Shown here piece after piece: positions 35,584 to 42,816 of a stretch of 64,000 bases of DNA. A model generated the notes under the pieces. That model did not search any database and had not been told where the DNA came from. It saw only the letters and a list, made by a program, of their open reading frames with translations. The DNA is from Rhizobiales bacterium GAS188 (GTDB taxonomy: Bacteria > Pseudomonadota > Alphaproteobacteria > Rhizobiales > Beijerinckiaceae), in assembly GCA_900104855.1 (NCBI GenBank), contig FNSS01000001.1, positions 8,131,001 to 8,195,000 on the forward strand, written 5' to 3'. The stretch's first letter is position 1, and each line of letters opens with the position of its first letter. The position numbers were made by a program, and so were the translations under genes.

Positions 35584-36495
35584 TCACGCCAGGACCAGCG
35601 GCTTCACCTGCGCAATCTCCTGATCGATCCGTCGCGCGAGCCCGTCGCTGACTTGTGTCATCGGCAAACGTACTTCCGGGCTATCGATCAACCCGATGCG
35701 CCACAGCCAATGCTTGATAGGTGCGGGGCTTGGCTCGGCAAATAGCAACCGCGGCAAGTCGGCGAGCTTGCGCCAAGCCGCGAGCGTACCCGGCTGATCC
35801 CCCGCGAGCAGCTGGTTGCGGATCGCGGCGAAGGCCCGCGTCTCGACATGGGCCGAGGCGAGGATGCCGCCATCGGCTCCTTGGGTCAGTGCCGCGTAGA
35901 AGAGCGCGTCCTCGCCGGTCAACACCGCAAAGCCGGGCGGGCGGTCACGCAACAGATCGAAGGATTGCGCCGCATCGGCCGAACAATCCTTGACCCCGAT
36001 AATGTTGGGATGCTCGGCCAGCCGCAACATCGCCTCGTTGCCCAGATTAACCCCAGTTCGATAAGGAATGTTGTAGATCAAAATGGGCTTTGAGGTCTGG
36101 TCGGCCAAAGCAGAGAAGTGGCGACGCAGGCCTTCCTGCGACGGCCTGGTATAATAGGGACAAGCGATCAGGTATCCGTCAATCGGCCATGACGCAGTGC
36201 GCTCCAACGCCTTGATGCCCTTGCGGGTGTCGCTGCCGGACAAACCGAGATAGATCGGAATTCGCCGTCCGGCCTCTTCGAGCTCGGACGCCGTCACCGC
36301 CGCGAGGCGTTCGATTTCCTCTTCATCCAAAGTCAGGCCTTCACCTGTCGTGGCGCCGAGGACCAGGCCATCGATCGGCTCGGCGGCGTAATGTCTGACG
36401 AGACGCCGAAGCGATATGTCGTCGAGCTCGTCATCCCGGAATGGGGTGATGAGCGGCAGAAAGATGCCGTGCAACTTCGAATGAGCGGCTTGCAT
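35584..36495 (-). CDS. DapA/NanA-family lyase (dihydrodipicolinate-synthase-like)
   Basis: A 303-residue class-I aldolase of the DapA family. The Schiff-base lysine is Lys169 in IIGVKDCSAD, the catalytic tyrosine is Tyr141 in YNIPYRTG with Arg146, and GATTGEG (48-54) is intact. All residues needed for the synthase reaction are present, though many relatives act on sugar acids or hydroxyproline-derived compounds. ATG 36495 has GAGAGGGAA upstream. An intrinsic terminator lies about 42 nt before the start and a 25-codon Lys/Arg-rich ORF precedes that, so expression may be attenuated. It may be a second copy beside the housekeeping dapA. Confidence 0.88.
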   Translation of the reverse strand: MQAAHSKLHGIFLPLITPFRDDELDDISLRRLVRHYAAEPIDGLVLGATTGEGLTLDEEEIERLAAVTASELEEAGRRIPIYLGLSGSDTRKGIKALERTASWPIDGYLIACPYYTRPSQEGLRRHFSALADQTSKPILIYNIPYRTGVNLGNEAMLRLAEHPNIIGVKDCSADAAQSFDLLRDRPPGFAVLTGEDALFYAALTQGADGGILASAHVETRAFAAIRNQLLAGDQPGTLAAWRKLADLPRLLFAEPSPAPIKHWLWRIGLIDSPEVRLPMTQVSDGLARRIDQEIAQVKPLVLA

Positions 36496-36536
36496 GTCGT
36501 GTTCCCTCTCCTGCTGAGCCGGAGACGGGAATGAAT

Positions 36537-36563
36537 AAAAAACCCCGTCCAAACCGGCGGGGT
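36537..36563 (-). terminator. intrinsic terminator or attenuator upstream of the DapA-like gene
   Basis: On the minus strand ACCCCG-ccggtttgga-CGGGGT forms a stem directly followed by a run of six U. It lies 27 nt beyond the stop of the micro-ORF at 36590-36667 and about 42 nt before the DapA-like start, the layout of a leader attenuator. It could instead simply end a transcript that comes from the right. Confidence 0.7.
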
Positions 36564-36589
36564 CCTGATCGATCCTATGCGCTACGGGC

Positions 36590-36667
36590 TTACCTCACGC
36601 GATGGCCGTCGGCCCCCTTGAAGGGGGATTTTTTCGAGGTCGCGATCTTGCGGCAACGGATGACCAT
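36590..36667 (-). CDS. Lys/Arg-rich 25-residue micro-ORF (possible leader peptide)
   Basis: An ATG-started ORF of 25 codons with four Lys and five Arg, including two adjacent AAA codons (stretch RKIATSKKSPFKGADGHRVR). The sequence around SPFKG folds into the perfect stem CCCCCTT-AAGGGGG. An intrinsic terminator follows soon after the stop. A TTGACA hexamer lies about 30 nt upstream of the ATG on the same strand. This is the layout of a leader-peptide attenuator for the DapA-like gene. Its own small-protein function is the alternative. No homology can be claimed. Confidence 0.45.
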   Translation of the reverse strand: MVIRCRKIATSKKSPFKGADGHRVR

Positions 36668-36757
36668 TCCGTGATGGTGATCTATTGGAAACGGTGCTGT
36701 CAAGACAAGTTGCGACCGGGACGGTCGCGGTCCCAGCGCATCTGGGATCGCGGGCGT

Positions 36758-38026
36758 TCAGTTTCTGACATCGGCGAGATGCACCAGCAAGGCGGCGGCG
36801 GCAAAAATGAACCCGACGCCGCAGATGCCGGCCCATCCGAAGATCGACCAGGCCGGCCCGGCAAGGCCGGCGCCGAGCGCGCTGCCGATGAAGAACAGGC
36901 CGGTGAACAGTCCGTTGACCCGTCCCCTCGCCTGCGGGTCGAGCATGTTGATGGCGCGCCGCCCGAGCGCTTGATCGGCGATCACGCCGCAATCGAGGAG
37001 CACGGCCGCGGCCGCGAGAAGGCCGGGCGACAGCCCGCGTGGCAGCCCGCCATAGATCGCGACGGCCGCAGCCGCGAGGGCGAGCAGCGCCGCGAGATGG
37101 GCCATGATGGTGGCGCCTCGCTCGAAGCCGCGATCGCCGGCCCGCCCGGCGATCGGCGCAATCACCGCGCCGCCCGCGCCCGCGAGCGCGAAGAGCGCAA
37201 TGCCGGTCGGGCCGAGACTGAAGGGCGCGCCGGCAAGCAGCAGCGCGACGCTCGTCCAGAAGGCGCTGAAGCTCGCCATCAGCAGCGCCTGGTAGAGGGC
37301 CCGCTTGCGCAGCACGGGTTCGTCGCGCAGCAGGCGCCCGAGCGAGACGATGAAAGCGAGATAGGTCGAGTTGCGCGCCGGACGGCGATCCGGCAGGCGC
37401 AGCGCGAGATACGCGGTCACCAGGGCGAGCAGCAGCGCATCGCTCGCATAGAAGCAGCGCCAGCCGAAGGTGCCGCCGATCAGGCTCGCCAGCGGCCGTG
37501 AGAGCAGGATGCCCAGCATGAGGCCGCTCATGACATTGCCGACGACGCGACCACGGATCGCCTCGGGTGCCAGCGACGCGGCGGTCGGCACCAGCATCTG
37601 GATGGCGCTCGAGCTGACGCCGATGGCGAAGGAAGCGACGAGGAAAAGCGTCGCCGAAGGCGCGGCGCTGGCGACCGCGAGCGACACGACCTCGGCGGCG
37701 AGCGTCAACAGGATCATGCGGCGGTTGGCAATGAGGTCGATGAGCGGCACCAGGAGGACGAGGCCGACCGCATAGCCGAGGAGCGTGAGCGCCGTGACGG
37801 CGTTCGCCGCGGAGCCCAGGCCCAGCGCCTCGCCGAGCGTGCCGATCAGGGCCTGGGAGGCGAAGAGGCTAACGACGGCGACGCCGACCGCGACGGCGAA
37901 CATTGAGGCCGGCACCTTTGCGGCAGGCACCTTTGCGGCGGGCACTTGCACGGCAGGCACTTGCGCGGCGGGCTCAGGAGCCGCGCCCCTGACGCCTCCC
38001 TCGATTGCAACGGAACGATCGGACAT
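36758..38026 (-). CDS. MFS transporter
   Basis: A 422-residue major-facilitator protein with twelve predicted helices, of the drug or small-metabolite efflux type. ATG 38026 has GGAGAGGG upstream and is preferred to 38062. The N-terminal tail before the first helix contains a four- to five-fold 15-bp repeat (37910-37972), which yields VPAVQVPAAKVPAAKVPAS. Such a tract can change length by slippage. The gene is divergent from the LysR gene at 38137, which probably controls it. Confidence 0.9.
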   Translation of the reverse strand: MSDRSVAIEGGVRGAAPEPAAQVPAVQVPAAKVPAAKVPASMFAVAVGVAVVSLFASQALIGTLGEALGLGSAANAVTALTLLGYAVGLVLLVPLIDLIANRRMILLTLAAEVVSLAVASAAPSATLFLVASFAIGVSSSAIQMLVPTAASLAPEAIRGRVVGNVMSGLMLGILLSRPLASLIGGTFGWRCFYASDALLLALVTAYLALRLPDRRPARNSTYLAFIVSLGRLLRDEPVLRKRALYQALLMASFSAFWTSVALLLAGAPFSLGPTGIALFALAGAGGAVIAPIAGRAGDRGFERGATIMAHLAALLALAAAAVAIYGGLPRGLSPGLLAAAAVLLDCGVIADQALGRRAINMLDPQARGRVNGLFTGLFFIGSALGAGLAGPAWSIFGWAGICGVGFIFAAAALLVHLADVRN

Positions 38027-38073
38027 GGCCCTCTCCAGCTCATCCATGGATGGTCTGGACACCTAGATATTCG

Positions 38074-38086
38074 CTCATTCGATGAG
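38074..38086. promoter_or_regulatory. palindrome in MFS-LysR intergenic region
   Basis: CTCAT-tcg-ATGAG is a perfect dyad halfway between the two divergent start codons, a usual place for a LysR binding site (T-N11-A form). It is short, so the evidence is positional as much as sequence-based. Confidence 0.45.
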
Positions 38087-38136
38087 TATAATGACCGCTA
38101 GAGATGAGGCACTCTCCCAATTAAAGGGATAATCCG

Positions 38137-39027
38137 ATGGAGTCGCTCCGCGACCTCCTGCTGTTCGTGACCATCGCTGAGGAAGGCAGCCTCACTCTCG
38201 CGGCGCGCCGGCTGGGACGCTCGCTGCAGGCCGTCAGCCGCTCGCTGCAGCTGCTGGAGCTCGAGGCCGGCGTGACGCTCGTGCAGCGCACCACGCGGCG
38301 TCTTCAGCTGACACCGGCGGGAGAGCGCTTCTATGCCAGGGTCAAGGCGATCCTCGCCGATCTCAACATGGCCAAAGCCGAGCTCGTCGAAGAGGCCAGG
38401 ACGATCGCCGGCCGATTGCGGATCAGCGGCCCCACCTTGTTCGGCCCGCGCTATCTGACGCCGCTGATCTCTGCCTTCCTGGCGCGCCACCCCAAGGTGA
38501 CCATAGCGCTCGACCTTGCCGATGAATTCGCCGACCCGCTCGACAGCGGCGCCGACGTCACCATTCGCATCGGCGAAACTCCGGTCTCGGGCCTCACCTC
38601 GCGCCGCCTCGGCATGGTGCGCCGTGTCGCCTTCGCGGCCCCGGCTTATCTCGCGGCGCGCGGGCGTCCGGCCCGTCCCGCCGACCTCGCCCAGCATGAC
38701 TGCGTGCTGCGCCTGAGCCAACGCGATCGCTGGACCTTCAGGCAGGGTGGCGGCACGGAGGAGATCGTCACGGTGCGCGGCCGTTTCGAGAGCAACAGCG
38801 TCGCAGCCCTGAACCAGGCGGTCGTCGCGGGGCTCGGCATCGGCGTCGCCTCCTTCTGGCAGATCCGCGATCTTGTCGAGCAGGGGCGCGTCGAGGTCAT
38901 CCTCGCCGAATATGAGCCGCCGCCCATGCCGCTGCAGGCCATGTGGCCTCCGACCCAACGCCTGCCGCTACGCACACGGCTCTTGATCGACTTCCTCGCC
39001 TCCCGGCTTGCCCGCGAAAGACTGTGA
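38137..39027 (+). CDS. LysR-family transcriptional regulator
   Basis: A 296-residue LysR-type regulator with the helix-turn-helix at residues 18-58 (GSLTLAARRLGRSLQAVSRSLQLLE), followed by a substrate-binding domain. It is divergent from the MFS gene, with the dyad 38074-38086 between them. The layout is typical for a regulator that switches on an efflux pump. The 250 bp after its stop hold no gene. Confidence 0.92.
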   Translation: MESLRDLLLFVTIAEEGSLTLAARRLGRSLQAVSRSLQLLELEAGVTLVQRTTRRLQLTPAGERFYARVKAILADLNMAKAELVEEARTIAGRLRISGPTLFGPRYLTPLISAFLARHPKVTIALDLADEFADPLDSGADVTIRIGETPVSGLTSRRLGMVRRVAFAAPAYLAARGRPARPADLAQHDCVLRLSQRDRWTFRQGGGTEEIVTVRGRFESNSVAALNQAVVAGLGIGVASFWQIRDLVEQGRVEVILAEYEPPPMPLQAMWPPTQRLPLRTRLLIDFLASRLARERL

Positions 39028-39278
39028 CGGCGCAGTTCGGGCCGGGCTCTCTCCGGCTTGAGCCGATATCTCATCCAATGCCGACTAACATATGAAAGCA
39101 TTAAGCGGGATAAGAAGCGCGTCGGCCGCGTCATGTGGGAGGACTTGCACCGCTCTGCGGCTGGCCCGTCACATGGATCGCAGACGCCTGATGGATCACG
39201 CGGCACGTTTGGAAACTCAAGTTCCTTCAACCCCTCGTTCGTATAAGGCTGCAAGGTGCGCATTTTGTTGCACCTCGC

Positions 39279-39470
39279 TCACCACACATTTCCGAGCGGA
39301 TGTTTCACCAGCGTGATCGGTTCTATGCCAATCGCAGGACCGGGCTGAAATATCTTCCAGGACCGGAATCGCAATGGTGGTGTTTGAAGGACGATTTGAC
39401 CGAAGCTATGTGAATCCAAGTCGAGCGCTTTCACGACTCCTCCGCTAAGATTCGTCTCCAGTATTGCCAA
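39279..39470 (-). CDS. hypothetical ORF overlapping its upstream neighbour, possible frameshifted tail
   Basis: A 63-codon frame with a TTG start that overlaps the end of the next upstream ORF by about 40 nt in another frame. The composition looks coding (KALDLDSHSFGQIVLQ and FRSWKIFQPGPAIGIEP). It either belongs to a separate coupled gene or is the true C-terminus of the upstream protein after a one-base frameshift. I know no family. Confidence 0.4.
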   Translation of the reverse strand: MAILETNLSGGVVKALDLDSHSFGQIVLQTPPLRFRSWKIFQPGPAIGIEPITLVKHPLGNVW

Positions 39471-39781
39471 TTTGCCGGACAGAGAAAGTAGGTCTCCAGG
39501 GTCTCCATGGCTATATTGTGCGGCGAATAATCGAGCTCATATGAACCTGGCTGTAGCACCGCGTCAGGAATTACATGAACAATCTCACTGCCAGAGCCAT
39601 TTTCAGACTTGAATGAGTGCTTTTGGCTTCCAGTTAACAAGAAAATTCCTGGAGCCTGTGGTTCTTCTAGTCTTCTGCACTTCAGGGCGATTACCACTTC
39701 CTGATTACGATAAATGGCAAAGAGGCTCCCAGGCGACACACCCGAAAGTGCTTGCGACCGTCCAATATGCTGAGTCTTCAT
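39431..39781 (-). CDS. hypothetical protein
   Basis: A 116-residue orphan ORF. ATG 39781 has GGAGGG 8 nt upstream, which fixes this start over the longer frame to 39865. The product has an FAIYRNQEVVIALKCRRLE stretch and a likely beta-rich character (YELDYSPHNIAMETLETY), with no signal peptide or helix pair. The local base composition is clearly lower in GC than in the metabolic regions on both sides, which points to recent acquisition. It is divergent from the membrane protein at 39900. Confidence 0.6.
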   Translation of the reverse strand: MKTQHIGRSQALSGVSPGSLFAIYRNQEVVIALKCRRLEEPQAPGIFLLTGSQKHSFKSENGSGSEIVHVIPDAVLQPGSYELDYSPHNIAMETLETYFLCPANWQYWRRILAEES

Positions 39782-39899
39782 TCTGGCGCCCTCCAATTTG
39801 CCCGCCGATCTCAGCACGGCGGCGGGAGGGAGTCGAGCGAGCGCCCTGACCGAATGGCGCAGCAAGCCGAAGCGCGGTATATGATCGAATCATCGTGAC

Positions 39900-40532
39900 A
39901 TGTTCGGCGCCGCAATTGGGGGTATGCAAATGCCAGTGTCGCGAGGCCGCAAGGCAAAGCACAAAACGCCAGCCGCGCCAATGCGTGTGTCATTAGTGCG
40001 CCAATCTCAGCCAGAAAAGAAACCGCATTGGTTGGGTCGAAGTGCAGGCGTAGCAGTGGCGATAATTGGCACTGCCGCTGCGATTGTTACGTTTTGGCCG
40101 AGAATGACCGTAGAATTGACCGGTCCATCCGATAATTCGAATCCATTGTCCGTATCATTCGTTATTGCTAACACTGGCTATATTCCGCTCGAAAACCTTA
40201 ATATTGGAATCGGACTTTGCCATTTGGACTTCGGAAAGCTTATACTTAAGTCGGAACGTATCAAAGACGGGGCCGAGTGCAGAGGCTACAACAGTAGTGA
40301 ATTCGTAAAACCGACTTGGAAAAATCACCGGCTCGGCATGGACGAGAAAATGACGATCCGGGTTCAAGATTTGTTCAACGACCCGGCCAGAACATTCTCG
40401 GGAGGGGACATCACCATAACAATAAAATATCAGCCATGGATAATTCCTATCGCGTCCGAAAGGCAAGTCCGATTTGTTGCTGCTAAGGACGCCGAGGGGA
40501 AATTTCAGTGGGCCGCGCAACCCATCGATTGA
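39900..40532 (+). CDS. hypothetical single-span membrane protein
   Basis: A 210-residue orphan. A basic N-terminus (RGRKAKHK) is followed by one hydrophobic segment (SAGVAVAIIGTAAAIVTF, about residues 48-65), then a beta-rich domain predicted outside the cytoplasm (NTGYIPLENLNIGIGLCHLDF). The domain has two Cys. In-frame ATGs at 39924 and 39930 are possible starts. The low-GC composition matches the divergent neighbour at 39431-39781, so the pair probably came together. No function can be assigned. Confidence 0.6.
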   Translation: MFGAAIGGMQMPVSRGRKAKHKTPAAPMRVSLVRQSQPEKKPHWLGRSAGVAVAIIGTAAAIVTFWPRMTVELTGPSDNSNPLSVSFVIANTGYIPLENLNIGIGLCHLDFGKLILKSERIKDGAECRGYNSSEFVKPTWKNHRLGMDEKMTIRVQDLFNDPARTFSGGDITITIKYQPWIIPIASERQVRFVAAKDAEGKFQWAAQPID

Positions 40533-40616
40533 GCCATTAGCGTGGCTCATCGTCATCCGCCCTTTCTCAGCCTCACCCCCAACCCGCCGCCACTCTCGGC
40601 GGTGACAGGCATGACC

Positions 40617-40690
40617 GGCCCCGCCAGCGCTCTGAATAACTGGCGGGGCCGTGGCCACGGGGGAACCTGGGGGATCGATACCGTGGCCAG
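40617..40690. repeat. two-hairpin repeat, copy 1
   Basis: Hairpin 1 is the perfect 11-bp stem GGCCCCGCCAG / CTGGCGGGGCC. Hairpin 2 is GGCCACGG / CCGTGGCC with a loop holding TGGGGGA. It ends directly at the stop codon of the minus-strand ORF at 40691-40924. Other copies start at 41069, 41210, 41344 and 46937. Confidence 0.7.
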
Positions 40691-40924
40691 CTACACGCTA
40701 CCATGCGGTCGCAGGTGGCGCCTATTGGAGTCGAGAAGGTTTTCCCCTGATTGGCTGAGTCCATCATCAATCGCCCTGATGCAAGCGAAGAGGGCCGCAT
40801 CGCGGGATTTGTAGAACGTCTCGCTGCGAACAGGGGCGCCCGACTCTTTCTTCGGGTAAATCGTCCACCCCCATTTGGATGGCTCGTCTTCCTTGACGTC
40901 GTAGTCGATATCGCGGTGCCTCAT
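40691..40924 (-). CDS. hypothetical protein, 77 residues
   Basis: A small soluble protein of no known family, starting RHRDIDYDVKEDEPSKWGW and containing FYKSRDAALFACIRAIDDGL. The mix of residues and the codon use look genuinely coding. Its start overlaps the stop of a 17-codon ORF by ATGA (40921-40974), so it may be translated by coupling. The two-hairpin repeat begins right after its stop. Confidence 0.6.
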   Translation of the reverse strand: MRHRDIDYDVKEDEPSKWGWTIYPKKESGAPVRSETFYKSRDAALFACIRAIDDGLSQSGENLLDSNRRHLRPHGSV

Positions 40925-40974
40925 TTAGCGATCTCCTGGCGAAGTCGAGCATTCTCATGTTGAAGCTCTTCCAT
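40921..40974 (-). CDS. coupled micro-ORF, coiled-coil-like
   Basis: A 17-codon ORF (MEELQHENARLRQEIAK) with heptad-like spacing, overlapping the next start by ATGA. A second micro-ORF of 18 codons (GTG start near 41044, stop at 40988-40990, with VKLPELLEELRQ) precedes it. The two may be the remains of one coiled-coil gene broken by a frameshift, or a true run of coupled small ORFs. Confidence 0.35.
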   Translation of the reverse strand: MEELQHENARLRQEIAK

Positions 40975-41068
40975 GGACGCACCGGCTCTATGTGGCCGCC
41001 CGATGTTGTCTCAGCTCTTCCAGCAGTTCCGGGAGCTTCACCACTTGCGCCGGGCTTTTGTTTTAGGC

Positions 41069-41147
41069 GGCCTCGCCGGCACCTTCCGGACCCGGCGAGG
41101 CCCTGGCCGCGACCGTCCTATGGGGGGGCGTAAGGTCGCGGTTGCAG
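41069..41147. repeat. two-hairpin repeat, copy 2
   Basis: Hairpin 1 is GGCCTCGCCGG / CCGGCGAGGCC (11 bp, perfect). Hairpin 2 is CCGCGACC / GGTCGCGG with the loop ATGGGGGGGCGTAA. The stem sequences differ from copy 1 on both arms at once, so pairing is kept by compensatory change. Confidence 0.7.
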
Positions 41148-41209
41148 AAGGTTAACAGGCGCGGTGTGTCCGTCACATATACAAGAAATGATGTGCTTGG
41201 ACTCGGAGC

Positions 41210-41291
41210 GGACCCCGCCGAGGGGTGCGGGGAGGCTGGCGGGGTCCTGACCACGGGGGGGCATAGTGGGGGGCAAAACGCCCGTGGCCAG
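41210..41291. repeat. two-hairpin repeat, copy 3
   Basis: Hairpin 1 is GGACCCCGCC / GGCGGGGTCC. Hairpin 2 is CTGACCACGGG / CCCGTGGCCAG (one mismatch) with TGGGGGGCAAA in its loop. No gene overlaps it that I can support. Confidence 0.7.
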
Positions 41292-41343
41292 CTTTCACAT
41301 AGGCACGACGGCTCAATCATTCCAGGGAGAAGCAATAGCGAGC

Positions 41344-41425
41344 GGACCCCACCGGGCGTGTTTACGCCGGGCGCCCGGCAGGGTCCTGGCCACGGCTGGC
41401 TGGGGGGCAATCGGCCATGGTTGAG
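41344..41425. repeat. two-hairpin repeat, copy 4
   Basis: Hairpin 1 is GGACCC-ca-CCGGGCG / CGCCCGG-ca-GGGTCC, a long stem with a symmetric internal loop. Hairpin 2 (CTGGCCACGG with CCATGGTTGAG) needs G-U pairs and a mismatch. The loop keeps TGGGGGGCAA. Confidence 0.6.
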
Positions 41426-41469
41426 GCGGACCTAAGCATGGTGGGGCCATGCCACCAGTTACGCCAAAG

Positions 41470-41500
41470 TTTAAGCCCCTGATACGAAGTTGGCGCATAT
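41470..41500. repeat. dispersed TTAAGCCCC motif, copy 1
   Basis: TTTAAGCCCCTGATACGAAG followed by TTGGCGCATAT matches 42201-42230 closely. Here it is flanked by CGCCAA / TTGGCG, which can pair. It sits just downstream of two-hairpin copy 4 in sequence without a gene. Confidence 0.45.
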
Positions 41501-41604
41501 ATGGGGGCGCCAAACCGCTGAATGGAAATTGACGCTTTAGCGCTCAGTTACTGTTCAGCTTCGGTGGACTAAATTGGAGAGGGGCAAACACCAAGGATCG
41601 AACC

Positions 41605-41835
41605 ATGCCAATGAGACCGCTCCTCACCATCCTCGCCGGTGCTTCCATTACCGCGATCATAGGGCTCGCCTCTGCGCAGGCGATGCCGATCGCGGCGATC
41701 GCCCAGCCTTCGGTCTCGGATGCCGCCTCCGGCGCGGCTGTCGCTCCGGGCACGCGCCTCGTCCAAGAGGCGGCGCAGTATAAGCATCATGGTCATAAGG
41801 GCGGCAGAGGGCAGCGGGGGACGCGCCGGCCCTAG
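41605..41835 (+). CDS. small exported protein with His/Gly/Lys-rich tail
   Basis: A 76-residue protein with a signal peptide (RPLLTILAGASITAIIGLAS, cut near AQA) and a short mature part ending in a basic tail (YKHHGHKGGRGQRGTRRP). Small proteins of this form are common and uncharacterised in Hyphomicrobiales. AAGGA lies upstream of ATG 41605. A good terminator follows at 41923-41954. Confidence 0.6.
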   Translation: MPMRPLLTILAGASITAIIGLASAQAMPIAAIAQPSVSDAASGAAVAPGTRLVQEAAQYKHHGHKGGRGQRGTRRP

Positions 41836-41922
41836 GTGAGCGCGAAGTCAGGAAGGCGGACCTGATCGATTGAGAGATGGGGCGAAGAGGTAGCTCCGGT
41901 AGCTTCACCACCTGAGTCACTC

Positions 41923-41954
41923 AGCCCCGCCTCGAAAGAGCGCGGGGCTTTTTG
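41923..41954 (+). terminator. intrinsic terminator after the small exported protein gene
   Basis: AGCCCCGC-ctcgaaagagc-GCGGGGCT followed by TTTTTG. It lies about 90 nt after the stop at 41835 and points the same way. Confidence 0.8.
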
Positions 41955-41978
41955 TTGGGCAGGGGCTATACTGTCGGC

Positions 41979-42158
41979 ATGTCTGATCAACCTTCGCCCG
42001 GTCGGCCCGGTCGTCGTGGTTGGCCCCGTCGGCTCGGTTGGCCCCGTCGGCTCGGTTGGCGCCATCAGCCCGGCGAGCGCGACTTCGCGGTGTTCGCGAT
42101 TGTCCTATGCCTCGCCGTTATCGGCATCGTGCTGGGGCTGATCTTCAAGTTGTGGTGA
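41979..42158 (+). CDS. small single-span membrane protein
   Basis: A 59-residue ORF. The basic, proline- and tryptophan-rich N-terminal half is encoded by an 18-bp tandem repeat (ggccccgtcggctcggtt, about 42019-42060). One hydrophobic helix follows (FAVFAIVLCLAVIGIVLGLIF), with a two-residue tail. It starts 25 nt past the terminator, so it would need its own promoter. No family known. Confidence 0.45.
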   Translation: MSDQPSPGRPGRRGWPRRLGWPRRLGWRHQPGERDFAVFAIVLCLAVIGIVLGLIFKLW

Positions 42159-42200
42159 GCGAATCCGCAACGGTTGCGGAATGCGGCCTGCGTTTCACGA

Positions 42201-42230
42201 TTAAGCCCCCGATAACCAAAGTGGCGCATA
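42201..42230. repeat. dispersed TTAAGCCCC motif, copy 2
   Basis: TTAAGCCCCCGATAACCAAA followed by GTGGCGCATA, about 700 bp from copy 1 (41470-41500). The conserved parts are TTAAGCCCC, GATA and GGCGCAT. Confidence 0.45.
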
Positions 42231-42318
42231 CCGATTCTGCGCGGTGCATCGATCCAACCGCCGCGCATCTGAAGGGCGGGTGGCGTTTGCGAGATGCCGC
42301 TCGCTCTTCGCGGCCCCG

Positions 42319-42549
42319 TTAATCGATCAGGCCCGCCTTCCTGGCCGCGCGAGAGGCGAAGGCGTGGGCCGCGCCCTGGAACGCGGAGCGGGGCAATGAT
42401 GCCTTCCCGTCCGTCTGCACCGGGCCGACGCACAACAACCTTCGACGGGGCTCTTCCATAACGTAGAAGGCGTAGCGATGGCCGTGAGCCACATGCCGCA
42501 CAATGATGGCCTCGGCAGTCCGACTCTCGATGACGAATTCGTCGGCCAT
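42319..42549 (-). CDS. hypothetical protein, 76 residues
   Basis: A small soluble protein (ADEFVIESRTAEAIIVRHVA at the start, YAFYVMEEPRRR in the middle, AFASRAARKAGLID at the end). AGGGGTG precedes ATG 42549. The pattern of alternating hydrophobic residues suggests a small beta sheet followed by a helix. No known family. It is followed on the left by open intergenic sequence. Confidence 0.6.
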   Translation of the reverse strand: MADEFVIESRTAEAIIVRHVAHGHRYAFYVMEEPRRRLLCVGPVQTDGKASLPRSAFQGAAHAFASRAARKAGLID

Positions 42550-42639
42550 CGATCACCCCTATCCGCAGGCTGGCGAGCCCCTCCACGAGCCCGGCAGCGG
42601 GCGAGGTGCCGCGCTCACCATCCGTTACAACTTCCCGCG

Positions 42640-42816
42640 CTAGGACAAGGGATGCCTCACCGGAATCAGCGGGGCTGGCATATGGGTGACGGGCGACGAA
42701 CCGTGGAGGCTCATGCCGATCGGCTTGGCGAATACGCCCGACGCGAAACCGGCAACCAAAACAGCGACGGCGAGGCCGGCGACGATTTTCTCCGAATGTG
42801 ACATCTTGGCATTCAT
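42640..42816 (-). CDS. short exported protein, 58 residues
   Basis: ATG 42816 to TAG 42640. It opens with MNAKMSHSEKIVAG, then a hydrophobic stretch (LAVAVLVAGFASGVFA) that reads as a signal peptide or anchor. The mature part is about 28 residues (KPIGMSLHGSSPVTHMPAPL). An AAGG lies upstream. It is one of four small exported or membrane proteins clustered in this accessory stretch. Function unknown. Confidence 0.5.
   Translation of the reverse strand: MNAKMSHSEKIVAGLAVAVLVAGFASGVFAKPIGMSLHGSSPVTHMPAPLIPVRHPLS

Noticed and set aside
36612-36635. Plus-strand terminator-like hairpin CCCCCTTGAAGGGGG followed by TTTTTT
   Set aside because: The T-run is the complement of the AAA AAA lysine codons in the micro-ORF, and no plus-strand gene ends here. 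I treat the stem as part of the leader instead.
41063-41435. Pro/Arg/Gly-rich frames across the two-hairpin repeats
   Set aside because: Their open length follows from the GC-rich stems. Structure conservation on both arms explains the sequence better than coding.
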